This document shows positions 57,532 through 64,000 of a DNA stretch of 64,000 bases, piece after piece (the stretch's first letter is position 1; each line of letters starts with the position of its first letter). A program made the position numbers and the translations under genes. The DNA comes from Rhynchospora pubera (Eukaryota; Streptophyta; Magnoliopsida; Poales; Cyperaceae). A model generated the notes under the pieces. It worked only from the letters and a program-made list of their open reading frames with translations, was not told the origin of the DNA and made no database searches. The DNA lies in assembly GCA_028095005.1 (NCBI GenBank), contig CM051462.1, positions 82,347,846 to 82,411,845 of the forward strand, in the 5' to 3' direction.

Positions 57532-60168
57532 AAATGGCAGCAGTACCACAGATGGTCCTGGATTCACTGAACTCGATCTCGATATTAATTCTGCTTTGAC
57601 AACAACAGAAAGTAAGATTACGAAGAATACTTACAAGTTAAGTCATCCGGAATTCTAAGACATTGACTGGAATTTATAATCAATCTCCTGTGTATCATTG
57701 TGCTAAAAGTAAATCCACCTAAAGTGAGAATTCAAATTAGAAAACATGGCCTAAAGAAGAATGTAGCAATTTACATAGGATTCCTAAAGAATACATGTTA
57801 CCAATCTGGTTATTGATATGTCTGCGTTAATTCCCAAAGAAGCATGTTTGTCAACAAAAAATTCAGTACAATTCTTTGGATGAGATACCAAAGTGGACAA
57901 ACTGGCAGAAATCAAAGATTTAAGAATCAAAATGGAAAAAAATAAAATTTAACTATTTACAAGGACCAATGTAACAAAAACATGGTACTCTAGAGTTACT
58001 TCCATATCTCAGGGGCAAAATCTTTTCAAAAAAAAAATCAGAAGCTTGAGCTTACCAAAGGACCGATCAATATGCCACTTCTTCTCCTTGTCATAGTAAA
58101 TGACGATTCCTCCTCCAGTTATTAGCAGCAAAATGAGGCTCAGCAATGACACCTGCTACAAATGCCATTGAAAATAATGGTTACAAATTATGCATCCATG
58201 CCAATTAATTTAATTTGTAGCGATCTTTTAATAGTGATGGGATAAACTAAGTTTGCTAATGTTTCACAAACTGCTCAGGGCTTAATTGACATGTTAAATT
58301 TTAGTGCAAACCATAACCATCAATCTTGAACCCCTTCAAAAAAGAGGGAAAAAAAAAGCCACACACACACACATGCACACTCTGCAGAGAGCAGCACACA
58401 GGCAGAAAATATTCAAATTTGACATAAAGGACGATTGAATAAAAAGGAGAGAACAAGGACCAGAAAAGGTACCATATTAAGTACACAGACACTACACACC
58501 AGTACCACACAAGTAGCACATGGTACACTACACACATTGTCAAATGCTGCATGAATAGATGACAAAACAATATTTAACTAACTAATTTCTTTGCAGTAAA
58601 TTATATATAGAAGAAACTAATTACCCCTCCACAGACAGATTTCTTAGAAGAATCAGTCTTCTCTGATCCATTGTCTCCTTTCCGTTTGTCAGAATCAGAT
58701 TTTGGCAATGTTTTCATATCACCTTCCCCTTCTGAAGCTGTGGTCACGGTAGATAAATATCGATAGAACCCAGAACCCAAGACATTTGTTCCTGGCAACA
58801 CACTAAGCTGTAAAAAAGTAGAGATAGTAGTTTATTTGTATGCCACAAGTACGACAATACTGCACTCATATGTGTGATTGGAAAATAACAATAGCATTGG
58901 TGAATTAAATTATTGCCATCATAGTCAGTAAAATATAAAATGGCACGCACCGCATACTGTTTGAGTGTAAGATTTCGTTTCACAAACATAATTTATTTAA
59001 GAGAATTAGATCATGTCATAGCCTATGAAAATAAAAAAAGGGTGCTATTTGGAAGGATCAACCCAAAGCTTACTGACTCATAAGTATCACCAAAGAGATC
59101 CCTAGAACATACCAAGAGAACCATCCTTGGAGCTTCTTCTTTTTTCTGGTTTATTTCTGCAATATCTCTAGGTATATTGTAGTGCCAGATAGCCCTTGCT
59201 GAAGAAGATTCAGTGGCGGCCTGTTGTTTTCACCACATAATGATTATTTATAATGAATGATGAGCATACTATAATACTACTGAATACTGATCATACTAGT
59301 AATGGAAATCCATTTCTAAATTTTTAAGCAAATATCCTAAATCTTATAAATGTGTGCAACTAGCATCAGCGTTAGCTTAGCTTGATTACACAAGCGAAAT
59401 CCATACAAACGGTCAATATAGTTGTGACAATATAACTCATGACACTAAAATTTTGACTGTGAGTTCTTATGAACTCATGAGTGGTTCTCCTGAGGTAATA
59501 AGAAAAAGATAGTAGTTTAATTATTTTTTTTTTATTCGATTTCATCCTGGTTATGAAGGTATTTGCATCTGATCCAGAAATTTGGTATGTATAAATTGCA
59601 AATAAGATACTACGTCAGATTGCACTATACAGCAATACATGTAGTTCCCAAAATAAAAATGCTTATTATACATCAGATCCAATGATTTTTGGAAGCTTCT
59701 CTCAGTTTTGGACATGCCAAGGGAAACTAGAAAATATATATTTTACAAAAGTGTTAGAACCTGACTTGTGAATTTCTGTAAATGCAGACAACCCAATTCC
59801 TAAATTCTAGGGAGCGACCCTCAAGAAAGGAAGAAAATGAAAAGAGACATGGGCACAGTTCTTATAAGAGATATCTCAACAGTACTAATTAGGTCAAGAA
59901 TAAATGATAGAGTGCATTCAACCTTAAAAGTTCAGCTGCCTCAACAGTACTAGGTTCTAGATCAAAGGCCTCTCTCAAAACTTTCCCACAAAAAGAGACC
60001 AGCTGATGTTCAATGCCAATTAGTGTTCTGTTATGTCAAAATTTGAGACATCTGGCCTATCATCAACTGGTTTCAATTCAATGCCCCTCCTGGTATGAAG
60101 CCCTAAGAGATGAAAAGACAGAAGAATGAGGAAATGACACTCAGATCATCTAACAGACCAGAAAAAAG

Positions 60169-60171
<3 letters not shown>

Positions 60172-60199
<28 letters not shown>
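60172..60199. repeat. Poly-A tract
   Basis: A long A run within the first intron of copy C, preceded by GAAAAAAGAAAA. It may be the tail of a retroposed sequence, but no body was recognised. Confidence 0.7.
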
Positions 60200-60425
60200 A
60201 CACCAGTATGATCTTTGCACTACCTGACTCAAATGTTTTCACAACACAATACCTACAACCAAGCCACCATGCAAAAAAGAAAACAGTAAGTTTGACAAAC
60301 CAGCAGTCGAGCCTAACCTGACATCACAGCTAACTAAAACTAACCAAATAAACCTGGCCTTAACCTCATATAATGTCCTTATGAAAGCATCTCCTCCAAT
60401 TCCAGCTACCCCACCACCTCCCCAA

Positions 60426-61445
60426 CATGGTTCTGAAACTCGGAATCGGAATCGGAATCGGACAGTTGGATCATAACCCGGAATCGGAAAAATCGGAAGA
60501 ACCGGCCGAATCGGCTAAAAAATCGGAATTTGTTTAAAAACATATTTTTATGCCGTTAAAAATCTGAAAAAAATCTGAAAAAATAGGGGAAAAATATGTT
60601 TTCATAAATAAGTCAAAAAAATTAAAGTTTAGTCTTAAAATTAACTAAAATAATTTAATATGTCTTAAAGTCAAGTAGGCGGACTACACAAATCATCCTA
60701 CAATATGTATAAAACACTCAACATATGTTTGGAGAATAAAATAAAAATAAAAATAAAAAAAGTATACATTTATGAAGTGTTCTATCTTTCGGTAATTGTA
60801 TGTTTTTAAGTATGCTTTATGCCAGCTTGGTAAGACTTGTTACTTTAATTAATGCTACCAAAACCTACGGGTTTCTTTCAAAAAAAAAAAAAAATGCAGT
60901 GTGCTATTTGTCTATAATTGTGCATTGTTAACTTAGCACATGATTTACACAGACGGAACCAGTAAACCAAACCCAAACCCAATTACCCGCTACCAGACCC
61001 AAACCCAATTGGCGGAAAGAAAAAGAAAAAGGAAAAGAAGAAACATCGATGCTCAGCGATGGGCGATGGGCGATATCGCGATGGGCTAGACGGCTAGCCA
61101 CTCTCTAGAGACCTCCAATCAGCGATGGACCTCCTCCAATTTCTCTTCTTCACTCTATACTCTCTCTCCAGTCTCCACTCGACCTCCAATAATTTTGATG
61201 GGCTTGGCTTCAATAATTGATCTGAGAGAGACGGTTAGTTTTGCTTTCAATTTTCATTTTTTTCAGACCTATTTCGGTTGATTCGGCCGATTCCAGCCGA
61301 TTCCGGCCGATTCCGGCCGATTCCAGCCGATTCCAAATGGAAAAACGCGATTCCGCCTCAAACCACCTAAAATCGACTCGGCACTCCCCGATTCCGATCC
61401 GATTCGACCGATTCGAATCGGAATCGGCCGATTTTTTGAACCATG
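60426..61445. mobile_element. Non-autonomous hAT element (1020 bp) in the leader intron of copy C
   Basis: Ends CATGGTTC and GAACCATG with the perfect 8-bp target duplication CTCCCCAA at 60418-60425 and 61446-61453. Both subterminal regions are dense in AATCGG/CCGATT words (for example CCGATTCCGGCCGATTCC near 61295), giving an inverted arrangement. The core has a GC-richer, CT-rich patch (60960-61230). No transposase is encoded. Confidence 0.92.
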
Positions 61446-61822
61446 CTCCCCAACACACACTTTAAGGCAAAAAAAAAAAAAAATAAATAAAATAACAAAT
61501 AATGATCCCAGACAAAGCTGAAAAGACTTCCCTATTTTCCAATTGGCTAAGTGACAGATAGAAATATGGATTAACCTTGAGACTGATACGTGGGGAGAGG
61601 ACTTGTTATTGGCAAGGCGGTCCTCCCAAAGACTGAGAAGAGCAATAGCCTTGAGACTGATATGTGGGGAGGGCTTGTTATTGGCCAAAACCAATGAGAC
61701 AATTGACAGAATCCATGAAGTAGTCACCATTCACCAACAACCTGATCAGAAACTCAGAATTAGGAGCACAAACAAACAAATCGAAGGATAGGGAAGAAGA
61801 ACCAAAACTCACTTTGACTCAC

Positions 61823-61960
61823 ATCGCAAGAGAGCTCCTCCTAGGGTTTGGAGGCGATAGCAGCAGAAGGAGACGGGGCGAGAGAGAGAGAGAGAGAGAG
61901 AGCGCTTCGTTGGTAGAGAGAGAGAGAGAGATTGGGGAAGAATGAGGAGATGGATGCAGA
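61823..61960 (-). promoter_or_regulatory. CT-rich leader exon of SCO1-like copy C
   Basis: Read on the minus strand, CT microsatellites lead into CCAAACCCTAGGAGG and a donor GCGAT|GTGAGT. In-frame upstream of the next exon there is a TAG, so the first usable ATG in the SCO1 frame is at 59124. Splicing to the acceptor at 59220 would also create a short upstream ATG frame (about 23 codons), which might lower translation. Confidence 0.5.
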
Positions 61961-62000
61961 AGGAAAATTCAACTGTACCAAATAAGCAACCAGCAACTCT

Positions 62001-62445
62001 ACTCTCAATTAACAAGTGTACCAAATAAGTAGTGTACCAATTACCAAATAAGCAGAAACTCAACTTTCACTCCAAAAAAAAGCACCTCAACTCTCAATTA
62101 ACAAGTGTACCAAATAAGTAGTGTACCAATTACCAAATAAGCAGCAACTCAACTTTCACTCCAAAAAAAAGCAACTCAACTCTCAATTAACAAGTGTACC
62201 AAATAAGTAGTGTACCAATTACCAAATAAGCAGCAACTCAACTTTCACTCCAAAAAAAAAGCAACTCAACTCTCAATTAACAAGTGTACAAATTACCAAA
62301 TAAGCAGCAACTCAACTTTCACTCCAAAAAAAAAAAGCAACTTAAATCTCAATTAACAAGGGTACCAAATAAGTAGTGTACCGATTACCAAATAAGCAGC
62401 AACTCAACTTTCACTCCAAAAAAAAAGCAACTCAACTCTCAATTA
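62001..62445. repeat. About 90-bp tandem repeat upstream of copy C
   Basis: Five to six copies of a unit with CTCTCAATTAACAAGTGTAC, ACCAAATAAGCAGCAACTC and TTTCACTCCAAAAAAA. Unit length varies from about 77 to 91 bp through indels and the A run. Confidence 0.93.
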
Positions 62446-62801
62446 ATCTCTCATGCAAGCATTTGATTACACCAAGCTCCTTAATAATTACTTAGTACCT
62501 GCTCTTTAAAAAAAACTCCTTAAAAAAAGCAACTCAACTCTCAATTACTACTTCACTAGCTACACAATTCACTTAATAATTACTTAGTAGCTGCTCTTCC
62601 CCGCATTCTTCACTCCTCCACAATGAAAAATCCAATCACCCCACCTGGTAGAGTTATAGCATCCCATCTGTTCAGTCTCAGTGTTGCTTGCTGGGGATGG
62701 CCCGCCTGTAAAACCGCTGCCCAAATCTCTTCTGGTGTAACTTTGTGTGCATGGTTTTGGAACAAACCCCAGTCATTCCGTGGCATCAATGGCACCCTGT
62801 C

Positions 62802-62958
62802 GGGTGCGTTTGGATAGGTGTGAGAAGAAGGGAAAAAGGGAAGAAGTGGGAAGAAGTATTGGGAAGTGTGTAACTTTGTGAAGAGTTTGGATTGTTTATA
62901 ATTTTTTTTCTTCCCATCTTCCTTCTTCCTCTTCTTCTTCTCTTATCCAAACGCACCC
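62802..62958. mobile_element. 157-bp MITE inserted in a coding exon
   Basis: Perfect 15-bp inverted ends GGGTGCGTTTGGATA and TATCCAAACGCACCC, flanked by GTC at 62799-62801 and 62959-62961. A 3-bp duplication suggests a PIF/Harbinger-related MITE. The interior is purine-rich on the left and pyrimidine-rich on the right (GAAGAAGGGAAAAAGG versus CTTCCTTCTTCCTCTTC), so nearly the whole element can fold. Confidence 0.92.
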
Positions 62959-63424
62959 GTCAGGAACAAAATACTCCAGGGCAGCAGCTACGCGGATAAA
63001 ACGACTCCCTCTTACCTTCAGATCCTTTAAAATCTGCCATTAGATATTTAACACTACCTTATTAAGCAATCCATACCATACACAACTAAAGAATTATAGA
63101 TAAATTGTTTACGTACACAAACCAACCGACGGACGGCACTAATGAGGGCTTTGGCCGTCCTTGTCATGTTGTCTCCTCCTCTTATGTCTGCCGGTCGTGC
63201 CTCATCATAGTTCACTCTTTTCCTTAATATAGTACCACTCCAACCGCCCACTATCCGCACAACCTCCTCACCATCAAATACAATTTCTGACACATTTTCC
63301 ATAAATGGTCCTGTAATACACATATATACACATACATATATAAATCCCATAATATTAATTAATATGTTCAAGAAAATCAAAATTCAAATGTGCGTCACAA
63401 AATATACACAACACAACAGTGACA

Positions 63425-63935
63425 CCCTGGTATAACATGCAAGAATTAAAGTGCCCAATATGCGATAATGCAAATCTCACTCAAGAAATACAGAACCATG
63501 CAAGAACTAAAATACCCAATATGCGATGATGCAAATCTCACTCAAGAAATACAGAACCATGCAAGAATTAAAATACTCAATATGCAATAATGCAAAAGTA
63601 AATATGCATAACATTGTTGGAACAAAGACGACATATCCAATATGCGATAATGCCAATCTCACTCAAGAAATTAATACAGAACCATGCAAGAATTAAAATA
63701 CCCAAAATACAATAATGCAAAAGTAAATATGCATAACATTGTTGGAACAAAGACGACATACCCAATATGCGATAATACAAATCTCACTCAAGAAATACAG
63801 AACCATGCAAGAATTAAAATACCCAATATGCGATAATGCCAATCTCACTCAAGAAATTAATACAGAACCATGCAAGAATTAAAATACCCAAAATGCAATA
63901 ATGCAAAAGTAAATATGCACAGCATTGTTGGAACA
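63425..63935. repeat. Minisatellite in an intron of the unrecognised gene
   Basis: Units of about 61 bp with AATACCCAATATGCGATAAT, CTCACTCAAGAAATACAG and AACCATGCAAGAATTAAA alternate with longer units that also contain AACATTGTTGGAACAAAGAC. Seven or eight copies in all. Confidence 0.93.
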
Positions 63936-64000
63936 AAGACGACATACCTGGAACAATATTTGCTACCAGGGGAGGCATTGGAATTGGCGGTGGAAGATTC

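Larger units (their letters stand above)
56540..62000 (-). pseudogene. SCO1: SCO1-like copper chaperone, copy C, most complete but decayed
   Basis: Minus-strand exons: leader ending 61823; 59113-59220 (ATG at 59124, MVLL); 58625-58807, presequence-like (GFYRYLSTVTTASEGEG); 58056-58152, membrane span SLLSLILLLITGGGIVIYY then DKEKKWHIDRS; 57378-57593, thioredoxin fold KMVDHNGFIKSEKNFLGK and LIYFGNTHCPDKLQNMV; 56949-57038, EIVPVFISVDPERDDVEQI; and about 56540-56654, GFTDTPDEI then VDYMKTDKQDSDY. Lesions: the CxxxC copper motif (expected HCPDICPDE) is reduced to HCPDK. VGTAAIGG is read out of frame between a missing G and a 19-base G run. The donor after exon 56949 is GA instead of GT. One base is missing after TPDEI. 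The last exon with DHSIV is absent. The early exons look well preserved, so loss may be recent. Confidence 0.85.
62610..64000 (-). pseudogene. 3' part of an unrecognised minus-strand gene, last exon split by a MITE
   Basis: Three exons fit together in phase: 63948-64000 (NLPPPIPMPPLVANIVP, continuing beyond the window), about 63117-63310 (GPFMENVSEIVFDGEEVVRI, then VNYDEARPADIRGGDNMTR) and 62610-63033. The last exon reads RGSRFIRVAAALEYFVPD, then 157 bp of MITE, then RVPLMPRNDWGLFQNHAHK to FFIVEE and stop at 62610. The MITE plus its GAC duplication adds 160 bp, which shifts the frame, so as it stands the last 63 residues cannot be translated unless the MITE is spliced out. I do not recognise the protein family. 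The intron between the first two exons holds a minisatellite. The donor of the middle exon could be at 63123 or 63117, both in the same phase. Confidence 0.7.

Noticed and set aside
61269..61730. 153-codon minus-strand frame
   Set aside because: It crosses the hAT element border and its target duplication, and the peptide consists of translated AATCGG repeats.
63425..63935. CRISPR-like array
   Set aside because: Units are variable in length without unique spacers, and the context is a plant intron; it is an ordinary minisatellite.
1..64000. tRNA, rRNA or snoRNA genes
   Set aside because: No cloverleaf with A and B boxes or rRNA sequence was recognised by eye; a dedicated scan (tRNAscan-type) would be decisive.

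Overview
This is nuclear DNA of a flowering plant, most likely a eudicot. The genes have many short introns with GT-AG borders, the space between genes is AT-rich, and plant-specific families are present: NDA-type alternative NAD(P)H dehydrogenase, plant SCAMP, CACTA transposase with DUF4218/DUF4216 and Mutator-like foldback elements. No organellar, rRNA or bacterial features were seen.

Layout. 0.2-3.1 kb is a foldback element with 219-bp inverted ends and a nested hAT MITE. 4.6-7.2 kb is a complete eight-exon NDA gene (545 aa). 7.57 to about 20.3 kb is CACTA material: a CACTA 5' terminus, a frameshifted TnpA-like gene (Ptta/En/Spm type) and an apparently intact five-exon tnp2 transposase gene (1106 aa). 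20.7-29.2 kb has a MITE, AT-rich DNA and a 3.8-kb solo LTR with a 5-bp target duplication. 29.2-36.5 kb is a second NDA gene (549 aa) with identical intron positions. Its probable leader intron holds two foldback Mutator-like elements (9-bp and 9-10-bp target duplications), and its second coding intron holds a third. 37.5-41.7 kb is a 12-exon SCAMP gene on the minus strand (284 aa). 42.2-43.3 kb is a minisatellite that keeps three frames open.

44.6-62.0 kb is a cluster of three decayed copies of a mitochondrial SCO1-like copper-chaperone gene, all on the minus strand. Copy A is at 44.6-48.7 kb, copy B at 49.2-50.3 kb and copy C at 56.5-62.0 kb. Each carries different frameshifts, deletions or splice losses, and comparison between them dates several transposon insertions. 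An unusual minisatellite built on the palindrome CCGTTCTCAACGG occurs at three places in this cluster. 62.6-64.0 kb is the 3' part of an unrecognised minus-strand gene whose last exon is broken by a 157-bp MITE.

The functional host genes visible here are two mitochondrial respiratory-bypass enzymes and one membrane-trafficking protein. The SCO1-like cluster is mitochondrial in ancestry but looks dead. Much of the rest is transposon-derived or duplicated DNA. Exon borders were deduced by hand from splice consensus, reading frame and comparison between paralogues. They are strongest for the two NDA genes, SCAMP and tnp2, where exon lengths sum to an exact multiple of three.
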